64,000 bases of DNA from Sporosarcina sp. HYO08. Lineage in GTDB: Bacteria > Bacillota > Bacilli > Bacillales_A > Planococcaceae. A program made the translations under genes and the position numbers. This document shows positions 32,026 to 40,318 of this stretch, in pieces. The notes beneath the pieces were generated by a model, which was not told the origin of the DNA, did no database searches, and was given only the letters and a program-made list of their open reading frames with translations. Location: positions 425,761-489,760 of the forward strand of contig NZ_LPUT01000012.1 in assembly GCF_001563475.1 (NCBI RefSeq). The letters are read 5' to 3'. How positions within the stretch are numbered: the first letter of the stretch is position 1; each line of letters starts with the position of its first letter.

Positions 32026-32601
32026 ATGAGAAAAGTTATTGCTTTAGCAGTACTATCTTTACTGCTTTTATTGCTAGGGGCTTGCAGCAAAGATGAAGGC
32101 GCGTCAACAAATCATGGTTCGGTCAATGACGGGGAAATGGTGAATGGGTACGGTACGATTGACCATGGTGTCAATGAAGATCAAAAGGTTGGATTTAATC
32201 TAACAGGGGACACGATTGAAGAAGCAGCTGGTGTTCCGGCGGAAGAAAAAACAGAGATTTTAAAAACTTTTAATACCTATATGGACGCTTTTAATGAAAA
32301 AAACATGGATACTTATTTAGATATACTCTCGGATCACTCGGAAAGCTTTAATAAAACGGAAGAGCGGGAGTATATGGAAAGTGTCTTTCAGGATTACGAT
32401 TTGAACCGTCAAGCAACTGATGTCACGATCGTTAAATTCAAAGAGGATGAAGCGCAAGTTTTCTCGAGGATTACAACGACTATGAAACAGTTAGAGACTG
32501 GCTTCGAAACGAATCAAAAAGGAAAACAAGTAACAGTCTTCACGAAAGACAATAGTGAATGGAAAGTGGCATCTGTCTATTATATTGGTGAAGAAGAATA
32601 A
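32026..32601 (+). CDS. Lipoprotein with NTF2/SnoaL-like domain
   Basis: A 191-aa secreted lipoprotein. The signal peptide ends in the lipobox LLGAC, with lipid-modified Cys20. A low-complexity linker rich in Gly, Asn and Asp follows. The folded part (about 75-190: EEKTEILKTFNTYMDAFNEKNMDTYLDIL ...) has the secondary pattern of NTF2-like calcium/calmodulin-type association domains. AGGAGGAGAAAG precedes the ATG at 32026. It is flanked by an inverted pair of palindromic repeats and has its own terminator. Function unknown. Confidence 0.8.
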   Translation: MRKVIALAVLSLLLLLLGACSKDEGASTNHGSVNDGEMVNGYGTIDHGVNEDQKVGFNLTGDTIEEAAGVPAEEKTEILKTFNTYMDAFNEKNMDTYLDILSDHSESFNKTEEREYMESVFQDYDLNRQATDVTIVKFKEDEAQVFSRITTTMKQLETGFETNQKGKQVTVFTKDNSEWKVASVYYIGEEE

Positions 32602-32621
32602 AAAAACTTAATGATTTTTTG

Positions 32622-32657
32622 GACATCCTATCCTCTCAATTTAGGATGTCTTTTCTT
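32622..32657 (+). terminator. Terminator of the lipoprotein gene
   Basis: GACATCCTA pairs with TAGGATGTC, followed by TTTTCTTTT. Confidence 0.82.
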
Positions 32658-32683
32658 TTGGAGGATTGAATTTTCACGAAAAA

Positions 32684-32803
32684 GGGGCAGTTCTAAAACG
32701 AAGTGCCAGGCACCATTGAACACGAAATGGAGCATCGTGATTGAAAAAATGATACTCCATTTTGACGGTGTTTAGCGGTGCTAGGCACTTCTAGGGCAGT
32801 CAC
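32684..32803. repeat. TGCCAGGCA-type palindromic repeat, copy 3 (long form, inverted)
   Basis: When reverse-complemented this matches copy 2 along nearly its whole length, including the central hairpin. Its outer end has drifted (GGGGCAG / CTAGGGCAGTC). The stop codon of comK (32800-32802) lies inside the element's edge. Confidence 0.8.
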
Positions 32804-33342
32804 TGGTTCGTAGGATTTGGTCGCTCAGCGACTTGGTAAATCATTTGCGTGGGATTCATTAATTGTTTTTGTCGTTTTAAGAAATTCTTTTCAAGAAATC
32901 CAGCAAAAGAATATTGGCGATACAAAGTGGTGGACGCAATATTTAATTTAAAAGACTGGTTATTTTCTAAGTGAACGATACTTCCTAAGCCATGGGTCTC
33001 GAAATAATCAATCGCATGGTAAGAAATCCATACATTTTGTTCCGAGTTTGGGGATAATGTCGGAAGAAAAATATAAGGCGCTCCGAATCCCTGGGCTAAA
33101 ATAATTGGTGTTTTATGTTTGTTGCCGAGTGTGTGCTTTGCTGTATTTGTTGAATTTTGCAAGGACCCTCCGTAATGGTCACATGATTTTCTAACAATAT
33201 GTAAAGGCTTCCGCGGCAGAATGAAATCATTGTTACGTTCGATTACTCGGGTTGATAACTTATTACCGTCACGTATAGGCTGAAGCATAAAAGTATCAAA
33301 TGTTATAACGTAATTTGCAAACGAAGGTTTTCTTTCCAACAA
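32800..33342 (-). CDS. comK: Competence transcription factor ComK
   Basis: Master activator of DNA-uptake genes. The 180-aa product is recognised by the family core: VITFDTFMLQPIRDG, STRVIE, KPLHIVRKSCDHYGGSL and the later PTLSPNSEQNVWIS. The start is TTG (33342, or the adjacent TTG at 33339) after AAAGGGGTG, a weak initiation that would limit basal expression. The last codons run into a palindromic repeat, so the C-terminus may differ from relatives. A perfect palindrome lies between its -35 and -10 (33378-33398). comFA and comFC, likely targets, are 20 kb away. Confidence 0.88.
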   Translation of the reverse strand: MLERKPSFANYVITFDTFMLQPIRDGNKLSTRVIERNNDFILPRKPLHIVRKSCDHYGGSLQNSTNTAKHTLGNKHKTPIILAQGFGAPYIFLPTLSPNSEQNVWISYHAIDYFETHGLGSIVHLENNQSFKLNIASTTLYRQYSFAGFLEKNFLKRQKQLMNPTQMIYQVAERPNPTNQ

Positions 33343-33375
33343 AAAGCACCCCTTTTGAATTTATGTAATTATTCT

Positions 33376-33414
33376 CATTATAAGATAGAATCTTATAAAA
33401 GTAACGTCTTTTAT
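33376..33414 (-). promoter_or_regulatory. comK promoter with perfect 21-bp palindrome
   Basis: On the minus strand TTACTT (-35-like), a 16-nt spacer and TATAAT can be read upstream of comK. The spacer and -10 are covered by the perfect inverted repeat TTATAAGAT-AGA-ATCTTATAA (33378-33398). A second inverted repeat, ATAAAAG / CTTTTAT with a 6-nt spacer, lies at 33395-33414 and resembles, with wider spacing, the AAAA-N5-TTTT half-boxes used by ComK. Confidence 0.5.
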
Positions 33415-33463
33415 GAATAATATGTACTATCCTTCATGCTGGTGCTTTTTGATTATGCAAAAA

Positions 33464-33515
33464 AGGGGTTGTCCCAAAACGAAGTGTCTGGCTCTTCGTG
33501 TTGGGACAACCCCTT
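33464..33515. repeat. TGCCAGGCA-type palindromic repeat, copy 4 (short form)
   Basis: GGGGTTGTCCCAAAACGAAG ... TTGGGACAACCCC with an inner TCTGGCTCTTCG. It forms a long hairpin at the 3' end of the M20D gene and probably acts as its terminator. Confidence 0.75.
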
Positions 33516-33522
33516 AGATCAA

Positions 33523-34692
33523 TTAGTCATGTTGTTGATAGTCAAGCGCAGCCGCTCCAAGTGTTTTGGCTGCTAGAAGCATCGCATGCTCATTAATATC
33601 GAATTTTGGATGGTGATGTGGGAACGCTTTTTCAGGGCTTGCTCCCGTGAAGAAGAATGTGCCCGGCACTTTTTCTAGGTAATAGGCGAAATCTTCGCCA
33701 CCCATTTGCGGTGTCGCTTCGATAACTGCCTGTAGGCCTGGAACCGTTTCAGCAGATTGTTTTAAAAACACTGTTTCCGCTTCGTGGTTAACAACGGCAG
33801 GGTAGCCGCGGAAGTACTCGATGTCGATCGTACAATCATTCATTTGAGCTGTAGCATCAGCAACGCGCTTCATTTCACGCTCCATTAAATCGCGAATGGC
33901 AGGATTGAAAGTTCGGACTGTGCCGCCAAGCTTCGCAGAATCGGCAATAACGTTAAAAGCATTTTCAGCAACGAATGAACCGACAGAGAGAACAGCCGAG
34001 TCGATTGGATTTACGCGGCGGGAAACGAGCTGTTGCAAATTCATCACGAGCTGTGAGCCGATGACGATGGCATCTTTTGTTTCGTGTGGAGCCGCTCCGT
34101 GACCGCCTGCACCCTGTACTGTGATGTCAAAACGATCTGCCGCTGCCATTACAGGACCTGCCAAGTATTCAATCGTACCGGTTGGTGTTTGTGACCACAA
34201 ATGCGTACCAAAAATAACATCAACACCGTCTAGACAACCGTCTTCAATCATTGAAATAGCCCCGCCTGGTGCATATTCTTCCGCATGTTGATGGATGAAA
34301 ACATATTCACCCGCAAGATCTTCATGGATTTCATGAATGGCTTTTGCAAGTTGAAGCAAGGTAGCGGTATGTCCGTCATGCCCGCATGCATGCATGACGC
34401 CTGGAACAGTCGATTTGTACGGTACGTCCTTTTCATCTTGGATCGGAAGTGCATCAAAATCTGCGCGCAGCGCAACAGTTTTACCAGGTCTGCCCCCTTT
34501 GACGCGCGCGACCACACCATTTCCACCAACATTTGTACGAACGTCAATGCCTAGATCCGCATAAAAATCATGAATATATTTTGCAGTTTTTTCTTCTTTA
34601 AAAGATAGTTCAGGATTCATATGGAGGTGGCGCCGAATAACGACCATATCTTCATATGCTTGGTCCAATTTCTCGAATAGTTGTTCTTTCAT
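33523..34692 (-). CDS. M20D family amidohydrolase
   Basis: A 389-aa metallo-amidohydrolase of the IAA-amino acid hydrolase/N-acetyl-L,L-diaminopimelate deacetylase-like group. Metal ligands lie in HACGHDGHTA, HQHAEEYAPGGA and the late HHHPKFDINE. The catalytic Glu pair is in the HAEE motif. The lid domain follows GAGGHGAAPHETKDA. It is the second M20 enzyme in the window (the other is at 14823) and more typical of the family. Substrate not determined. Confidence 0.88.
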   Translation of the reverse strand: MKEQLFEKLDQAYEDMVVIRRHLHMNPELSFKEEKTAKYIHDFYADLGIDVRTNVGGNGVVARVKGGRPGKTVALRADFDALPIQDEKDVPYKSTVPGVMHACGHDGHTATLLQLAKAIHEIHEDLAGEYVFIHQHAEEYAPGGAISMIEDGCLDGVDVIFGTHLWSQTPTGTIEYLAGPVMAAADRFDITVQGAGGHGAAPHETKDAIVIGSQLVMNLQQLVSRRVNPIDSAVLSVGSFVAENAFNVIADSAKLGGTVRTFNPAIRDLMEREMKRVADATAQMNDCTIDIEYFRGYPAVVNHEAETVFLKQSAETVPGLQAVIEATPQMGGEDFAYYLEKVPGTFFFTGASPEKAFPHHHPKFDINEHAMLLAAKTLGAAALDYQQHD

Positions 34693-34797
34693 GTGATGAC
34701 CTACCTCGCTTTACTAGTTTGACAATATGTGATCTTAAGTATAACAACCTATTTCACATCTCGCAATAATCGCAGAAGCGTAATCCAATTGAATGGA

Positions 34798-35316
34798 CTA
34801 CGCTTTCTCTTCGTTTTTTTTCTTTTGATAGGTAGTAATATAGGGAGCGCTTGAGAATAAATGCGCAGCTCTGTCAACGCCGGCTCCAGATGTCTCTGTC
34901 GCATGTACACGCCCATATTCAGGGGTGGCCTTCCATTGATTGAATGAAAAAGCATCTTTCCACTCCGTCAGTATGATATACGTATCCGAACCAAGCGGTC
35001 GCAATAAACGAAAGGCGATAAATCCAGCTCTTTTTTGCAGGATATTATAATGATTTTTAAAATGGTGTTCAAAAACGGGACGTCCTTCATCTGTCACAGG
35101 AATATGGTTAAATACAAAGTAGCCTACTTCCTCAAAATTACCGTATGAACCGATCACTTCATAACGGCGTGGTGTTTGAAATAACGTTTTTCCTTCCGTT
35201 TCATGAAGCAAAATAGAATGACTCGCGCCATACATGATGAAAAGCTTTTCTGCCGAAAATTTCTCCTGAAGCTTTTCCATAAATTCCGGTGTTCCAGTTG
35301 TTATAAATATTTTCAT
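34798..35316 (-). CDS. hmoB: Haem-degrading monooxygenase HmoB-like (YhgC)
   Basis: A 172-aa protein with a C-terminal ABM (antibiotic biosynthesis monooxygenase) ferredoxin-like fold (about 65-160: YFVFNHIPVTDEGRPVFEHHFKNH, FRLLRPLGSDTYIILTEWKDAFSFNQW). The N-terminal half is also typical of HmoB. The family oxidatively opens haem to release iron. It is divergent from the hemEHY operon, the same neighbourhood as yhgC in B. subtilis, so breakdown and synthesis genes share a promoter region. Confidence 0.85.
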   Translation of the reverse strand: MKIFITTGTPEFMEKLQEKFSAEKLFIMYGASHSILLHETEGKTLFQTPRRYEVIGSYGNFEEVGYFVFNHIPVTDEGRPVFEHHFKNHYNILQKRAGFIAFRLLRPLGSDTYIILTEWKDAFSFNQWKATPEYGRVHATETSGAGVDRAAHLFSSAPYITTYQKKKNEEKA

Positions 35317-35554
35317 AACCCACTACCCCTTTCCACTTCTATATATATAATTTCCCTGGGAAGGCCAACTCAAACCACGAAATGTATTTGCACACAAATT
35401 TCTGCGAAAATTGTCGGAATGATGGCGGAGCAAGCCGAAAGAGAAGCACAATTTTATGACAAATCAGGCGGAATGCTATACTTTGCAATGTAAAACGTCT
35501 ATATTGAAATCGGATATGCGTGAAATATTAAAAATGAAAGTGGGAATAGATGAT

Positions 35555-36595
35555 ATGACTACATTCAACGATACACTGCTTCGTGCTGCTCGCGGAGAGA
35601 AAATTGAACATACACCGGTTTGGTATATGCGACAGGCGGGACGTTCACAGCCTGAATATTTAAAGATTAAAGAAAAGTATTCTTTAGAAGAAATTACACA
35701 TCAGCCGGAACTTTGTGCGTATGTTACGAAACTTCCAGTTGACCAATATAATGTGGATGCTGCCATCTTATACAAAGATATTGTAACACCTTTACCAGGA
35801 ATTGGAATTGATGTGAAAATTAAATCGGGTGTAGGTCCGGTTATTTCTAATCCTATTCGCACTGTTCAAGATGTAGCAAACTTAGGGGAACTATCCCCGG
35901 AAGATGATCTTCCATTCGTTTTAGAAACGATTCAATTATTAACGAAAGAGCAATTGAACGTTCCGCTGATCGGATTTGCCGGAGCTCCATTTACACTGGC
36001 AAGCTATATGATCGAAGGCGGCCCGTCTAAAAATTATGCTTTAACAAAATCATTCATGGTGTCTGAGCCGAAAGCATGGTTTGAGCTGATGGATAAGCTT
36101 GCGGATATGACAATTACATACATTCAAGCACAAGTTGCAGCGGGTGCAAAGGCGATTCAAATTTTTGACTCTTGGGTAGGGGCATTGAATGTGTCTGACT
36201 ATCGTATTTTTATTAAGCCTGTGATGACGAGAATATTTACAGAGCTTCGTAAACTAAATGTACCACTCATCACATTTGGTGTAGGTGCGAGTCATTTAGC
36301 AAACGAATGGCATGACTTGCCGGTAGATGTTGTAGGACTTGACTGGCGTTTATCGATCAAAGAGGCGGAAGAGCGCGGACTGACAAAACCGTTACAAGGA
36401 AACCTTGATCCAGCACTTCTTTTAGCGGATTGGGAAATCATTGAAGAACGTGCAAAAACGATTATTGAGCAAGGCGTCGAGCACGGTAGCCATATTTTCA
36501 ACCTTGGACATGGTGTGTTCCCGCAAGTAAAGCCGGCTACATTGAAACGTTTAACAGCATTCATTCATGAATACAGTGCGCAATTGCGTAAGTGA
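35555..36595 (+). CDS. hemE: Uroporphyrinogen decarboxylase
   Basis: Decarboxylates the four acetate side chains of uroporphyrinogen III to give coproporphyrinogen III. It is 346 aa with [16 protein letters not shown] (the conserved substrate-binding Arg motif), the family signature [16 protein letters not shown], and [14 protein letters not shown] 35555 is the family-consistent start; the open frame extends 33 codons further into the leader. The hemH start lies 29 nt beyond the stop. Confidence 0.93.
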   Translation: MTTFNDTLLRAARGEKIEHTPVWYMRQAGRSQPEYLKIKEKYSLEEITHQPELCAYVTKLPVDQYNVDAAILYKDIVTPLPGIGIDVKIKSGVGPVISNPIRTVQDVANLGELSPEDDLPFVLETIQLLTKEQLNVPLIGFAGAPFTLASYMIEGGPSKNYALTKSFMVSEPKAWFELMDKLADMTITYIQAQVAAGAKAIQIFDSWVGALNVSDYRIFIKPVMTRIFTELRKLNVPLITFGVGASHLANEWHDLPVDVVGLDWRLSIKEAEERGLTKPLQGNLDPALLLADWEIIEERAKTIIEQGVEHGSHIFNLGHGVFPQVKPATLKRLTAFIHEYSAQLRK

Positions 36596-36624
36596 TTGAT
36601 CCACACGAAGAGGTGAGCGAAACG

Positions 36625-37557
36625 ATGAAAAAAAAGATGGGCCTATTAGTAATGGCTTATGGAACGCCATATAAAGATGAGGATATCGAACCTTATTACA
36701 CACATATTAGACGAGGTCGTCCGCCCGCACCCGAGCAATTAGAAGATTTACGTAACCGGTATGCAGCAATTGGCGGGATTTCTCCACTCGCGAAAATTAC
36801 CGAAAACCAGGCACAAGCCCTATGCGACCGTTTAAACGACGTACAAAATGACATTGAATATAAAGTATATGTGGGCTTGAAGCATATTACGCCGTTCATT
36901 GAAGAGGCGGTTGAACAAATGCATAAAGATGGTATTACAGAAGCCATTTCGATCGTTCTTGCACCGCATTTCTCCACTTTTTCTGTGAAATCGTATAACG
37001 GGCGCGCACAGGAAGAAGCGGAAAAACATGGTATTGTGCTAACGTCTGTTGAAAGCTGGTACAAGCAGCCGAAGTTCATTGAGTACTGGGCCAATCAAGT
37101 AAAAGAAACGTATACAAGTATGGGAGAGGAAGAACGTGCCAAAGCATGTTTAATCGTCTCTGCGCACTCGCTGCCTGAAAAAATACTTGCAAACGGCGAT
37201 CCTTATGCAGACCAGTTAAGTGAAACAGCAGATTTAATCGCAGCGGCAGCAAATATTGGAGATTACGTGATAGGTTGGCAAAGTGAAGGTCAAACACCAG
37301 AACCGTGGCTTGGACCGGATGTGCAAGATTTAACCTATGACTTACACAAAGAAAAAGGATATCAGGCATTTGTTTACACGCCAGTCGGATTCGTATCCGA
37401 TCATTTAGAAGTTTTATACGATAATGATTATGAGTGTAAAGTCGTGTGTGATGATATCGGTGCGTCTTATTACCGACCGGCTATGCCGAACGTAGATCCA
37501 TTGTTCATCGATTCAATGGTAGATGCAATTTTTGAAAAGCAAAATGAAAACAAATAA
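36625..37557 (+). CDS. hemH: Coproporphyrin ferrochelatase
   Basis: Inserts Fe(II) into coproporphyrin III in the Gram-positive coproporphyrin-dependent haem route (also called CpfC). It is 310 aa. Motifs: LLVMAYGTP, the active-site His region SAHSLPEKI, and the acidic metal face near [26 protein letters not shown] lies 6 nt before ATG 36625. Tightly spaced between hemE and hemY. Confidence 0.93.
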   Translation: MKKKMGLLVMAYGTPYKDEDIEPYYTHIRRGRPPAPEQLEDLRNRYAAIGGISPLAKITENQAQALCDRLNDVQNDIEYKVYVGLKHITPFIEEAVEQMHKDGITEAISIVLAPHFSTFSVKSYNGRAQEEAEKHGIVLTSVESWYKQPKFIEYWANQVKETYTSMGEEERAKACLIVSAHSLPEKILANGDPYADQLSETADLIAAAANIGDYVIGWQSEGQTPEPWLGPDVQDLTYDLHKEKGYQAFVYTPVGFVSDHLEVLYDNDYECKVVCDDIGASYYRPAMPNVDPLFIDSMVDAIFEKQNENK

Positions 37558-37575
37558 AGGAAAGTGATTTTGGAC

Positions 37576-39009
37576 ATGGACGTACAAAAGAAACAAGTTG
37601 TCATCGTTGGGGGAGGGATCACAGGGCTCTCAGCAGCGTATTATATGCAAAAAGAAGCTCGGGAAAAGGGTCTTCCACTTCAAGTGAAACTCGTCGAAGC
37701 GTCCAACCGGCTCGGTGGCAAAATTCAGACCGTTCATCGTGATGGTTTTGTCATCGAGCGAGGTCCAGACTCCTTTTTAATCCGCAAGAAAAGCGTCGGG
37801 ATCCTCGCCGAGGATCTTGGCATTGCGGATGGGCTCGTACGAAATGCTACAGGGCAGGCATATGTGTTGGTTAACAATATGTTGCACCCGATCCCGGGCG
37901 GCTCTGTCATGGGAATCCCAACCGAAATAAGCCCTTTTTTGAAGACAGGACTATTTTCGTGGGCGGGAAAAATGCGCGCAGCTGGTGATTTTATCCTTCC
38001 GCGCTCAGGCATAGAAGGCGATCAATCACTTGGTGCTTTTTTTCGTCGCAGATTTGGCGCTGAAATCGTAGAAAATTTAATCGAACCGCTACTTTCCGGA
38101 GTATATGCAGGCGACATTGATCATATGAGCTTACAGTCGACATTTCCGCAGTTTTACGAGGTGGAGAAAAAACATCGCAGTCTTATTTTAGGAATGAAGA
38201 AAACAACCCCGAAACAAGTGCCGCAAAAAGATGGACATGGTGCCAAAAAAGAAGGTGTTTTCCATTCGTTTCGAGGCGGGCTGGAAACGCTTGTGGAAGC
38301 AATCGAAAAGCAATTAGAGCCGGGTTCTGTCTTAAAAGGTTTGCGGGTCGATGCCATCCATCGATCAGATCATCAAACGATCGTCGATTTAAGTGATGGA
38401 CAGAAGCTTACAGCGGATGCCATTATTCTTGCGACGGGACATGAAGTGGCAAGTTCATTGTTCGCTCCGTTTGGTTTACTTCAAGGGTTAAAAGAGATTC
38501 AAACAACGTCTGTCGCAACAGTCGCTTTAGCTTTTCCGGCATCTGCGATTGTGCAAGATAAAGAGGGAACAGGTTTCCTTGTATCTAGGAGTAGTGATTA
38601 TTCCATCACCGCCTGTACGTGGGTTCATCGAAAATGGCCATCGACTACGCCGGACGGAAAAGTGCTGTTGCGTGCATTTGTCGGCCGGGTCGGGGATGAA
38701 GCAATTGTAGACTTGCCAGATGCTGATATCGAAAAGATTGTATTGAATGATTTGGGTAAAATACTGAAGATTGATGGGAAACCCGATTTTACTGTGATCA
38801 CACGTTGGAAAGAGGATCGACCGCAATATCGGGTAGGGCATAAAGAGCGTATTGCACAGGCAAAGGAAGAGCTGAAACGTGAGTTTCCACATGTGTTACT
38901 GGCTGGTGCATCCTATGAAGGCGTTGGATTACCGGACTGTGTCGATCAAGGAAAAGAAGCCGTGAGGGAAGTATTAGAAGAGTTGTTCGCGGAGAAAGGC
39001 AATTCATAA
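37576..39009 (+). CDS. hemY: Coproporphyrinogen III oxidase, HemY/CgoX type
   Basis: FAD-dependent oxidase that makes coproporphyrin III for HemH. It has about 477 aa with the dinucleotide motif VVIVGGGITGLSAAYY at the N-terminus, IERGPDSFL, and the C-terminal FAD motif LLAGASYEGVGLPDC. The start is uncertain among GTG 37564, TTG 37570 and ATG 37576 after AAAGGAAAG. It is the last gene of hemEHY and is followed by a terminator. Confidence 0.92.
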   Translation: MDVQKKQVVIVGGGITGLSAAYYMQKEAREKGLPLQVKLVEASNRLGGKIQTVHRDGFVIERGPDSFLIRKKSVGILAEDLGIADGLVRNATGQAYVLVNNMLHPIPGGSVMGIPTEISPFLKTGLFSWAGKMRAAGDFILPRSGIEGDQSLGAFFRRRFGAEIVENLIEPLLSGVYAGDIDHMSLQSTFPQFYEVEKKHRSLILGMKKTTPKQVPQKDGHGAKKEGVFHSFRGGLETLVEAIEKQLEPGSVLKGLRVDAIHRSDHQTIVDLSDGQKLTADAIILATGHEVASSLFAPFGLLQGLKEIQTTSVATVALAFPASAIVQDKEGTGFLVSRSSDYSITACTWVHRKWPSTTPDGKVLLRAFVGRVGDEAIVDLPDADIEKIVLNDLGKILKIDGKPDFTVITRWKEDRPQYRVGHKERIAQAKEELKREFPHVLLAGASYEGVGLPDCVDQGKEAVREVLEELFAEKGNS

Positions 39010-39016
39010 TACACGA

Positions 39017-39059
39017 AAAAACAGCTACAGGATTTTTTACAATTCCGGTAGCTGTTTTA
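39017..39059 (+). terminator. Terminator of hemEHY
   Basis: AAACAGCTAC pairs with GTAGCTGTTT across a 20-nt loop, with Ts after it. Confidence 0.7.
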
Positions 39060-39303
39060 ACTTGACTCGGCAGAAATCCTTAGCTTCCATAAATAGTGGA
39101 TGAATGCCGAAATGCATTTTTATCAAAGTTTTTTCAACTCCCTGCCGATTCAAGTTAAGCCTCCGGCGGATGTCACAGATTTTGAAAGGAGTTAAGGAAG
39201 GCAACCTAAGTTCGCCGCGTCCTGCGGCAACGGTTGCATGACCAACATCCTGTTGGCCTCAATTCAAAATCTGGACGCAATTACGCCGAGGCGTAATTGA
39301 TTA
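39057..39303. repeat. Structured dispersed repeat, copy 2
   Basis: The left domain is bounded by a 16/17-bp inverted repeat (TTAACTTGA-C-TCGGCAG at 39057; CTGCCGA-T-TCAAGTTAA at 39142) with no sequence similarity to the copy 1 arms, yet in the same place. The right 147 bp (39157-39303) matches copy 1. The hairpin CCAAC-ATCCT-GTTGG corresponds to CCTAC-CTCCT-GTAGG in copy 1, a compensatory change. It sits between hemY and the yhfH cluster. Confidence 0.8.
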
Positions 39304-39304
39304 A

Positions 39305-39433
39305 TCATAAAATTTTGCAAGCATCACATTTGCTGCTACTATGATTTTCATATCGTCCCTCAATTTCTTTCCCGCAGGAAATACACCGTTTAAAAGGCAA
39401 TTTTTTAAATACAGCAAGGACATGTTGAAACAT
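39305..39433 (-). CDS. YhfH-family microprotein, diverged copy
   Basis: A 42-aa product: MFQHVLAVFKKLPFK, then CISCGKEIEG and CDACKIL. It is clearly homologous to the three copies upstream (FFKNLPKK...C..CGNEIEE...CDSC) but diverged. AAGGAG lies 8 nt before the ATG. Two CxxC knuckles suggest zinc binding. Role unknown. Confidence 0.75.
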   Translation of the reverse strand: MFQHVLAVFKKLPFKRCISCGKEIEGRYENHSSSKCDACKIL

Positions 39434-39504
39434 TTTTGGAACTCCTTTCATTGTAGTAGTCCAACCGGGTCATTTACAGCGAGTAAGTGATACAGGGAGA
39501 AGAA

Positions 39505-39630
39505 TTACAGCATATTGCAAGAGTCGCATTTATTGCCGTAGCACTCGTGCATTTCTTCGATCTCGTTGCCACAAGTTGCACATGTTTTTTTCGGTAAGTT
39601 TTTAAAGAATTCGATGACGTTTTGTATCAT
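39505..39630 (-). CDS. yhfH: YhfH-family microprotein, tandem copy 1
   Basis: A 41-aa product starting MIQNVIEFFKNLPKK with two knuckles (CATCGNEIEE, CDSC) about 16 residues apart. AAAAGGAG precedes the ATG. Part of a 205-bp tandem repeat. In B. subtilis yhfH also lies by lplJ, so context supports the name. Confidence 0.82.
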   Translation of the reverse strand: MIQNVIEFFKNLPKKTCATCGNEIEEMHECYGNKCDSCNML

Positions 39631-39709
39631 ATCGTTCAGTCTCCTTTTATTTTGTAGTACAACGGATGTTGTTGTAGTCTATTGTAGTAGTACAGACAGT
39701 GTAAAAAAA

Positions 39710-39835
39710 TTACAGCATATTGCAAGAGTCGCATTTATTGCCGTAGCATTCGTGCATTTCTTCGATCTCGTTTCCACAAGTTACACATACTTTTTTCGGT
39801 AAGTTTTTAAAGAATTCGATGACGTTTTGTATCAT
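39710..39835 (-). CDS. yhfH: YhfH-family microprotein, tandem copy 2
   Basis: A 41-aa product nearly identical to copy 1 (CVTCGNEIEE in place of CATCGNEIEE). It starts exactly 205 bp upstream in transcription order, with the same ribosome-binding site and the same upstream TTGTAGTACAA motif. Confidence 0.82.
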   Translation of the reverse strand: MIQNVIEFFKNLPKKVCVTCGNEIEEMHECYGNKCDSCNML

Positions 39836-39914
39836 ATCGTTCAGTCTCCTTTTATTTTGTAGTACAACGGATGTTGTTGTAGTCTATTGTAGTAGTACAG
39901 ATAGTGTAAAAAAA

Positions 39915-40040
39915 TTACAGCATATTGCAAGAGTCGCATTTATTGCCGTAGCATTCGTGCATTTCTTCGATCTCGTTTCCACAAGTTACGCATACTTTTT
40001 TCGGTAAGTTTTTAAAAAACTCGATGACATTTTCAAGCAT
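39915..40040 (-). CDS. yhfH: YhfH-family microprotein, tandem copy 3
   Basis: A 41-aa product beginning MLENVIEFFKNLPKK, with CVTCGNEIEE and CDSCNML. It is the promoter-proximal copy. An upstream in-frame ATG at 40049 is too close to the GGGGG ribosome-binding site, so the second ATG is used, matching the other copies. The leader (TTGTAATACAA) is slightly diverged from the other two. Confidence 0.82.
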   Translation of the reverse strand: MLENVIEFFKNLPKKVCVTCGNEIEEMHECYGNKCDSCNML

Positions 40041-40318
40041 ACTGTTCATCCCCCTTCTTCTTTGTAATACAACGATCGCTATTTTTTGTGTTTGTAGTAG
40101 TACAGATGGATTAAAAAAATTTAATGCGATCCATTTTAATTTCACAGGGCCGACAAATTGAAAAGAAAGTATATTCAGAAAATTGAGATCTGATTCAATT
40201 TGTACTATAACGAGAGATGTTATTGTTAGTGTATTATAACAACGGATCAAATGTCAACACATTTTTTAACTTTTTGGATAAAATAGTACTGAAAATTGTT
40301 TACCTAAGGAGAGATTTT

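Larger units (their letters stand above)
39505..40060. repeat. 205-bp tandem repeat carrying yhfH copies
   Basis: Gene ends at 39505, 39710 and 39915 are exactly 205 bp apart. Two units are almost identical through gene and leader, while the third diverges upstream of its gene. Each leader carries TTGTA-N-TACAA close to the ribosome-binding site. The pattern indicates recent unequal duplication. Confidence 0.85.

Noticed and set aside
39505..40060. CRISPR array
   Set aside because: Repeat units are 205 bp and contain complete small genes, with no spacer pattern.
40217..40318. Longer lplJ start
   Set aside because: The extra codons lie in the AT-rich leader without a ribosome-binding site. 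TAAGGAGAG precedes ATG 40319.
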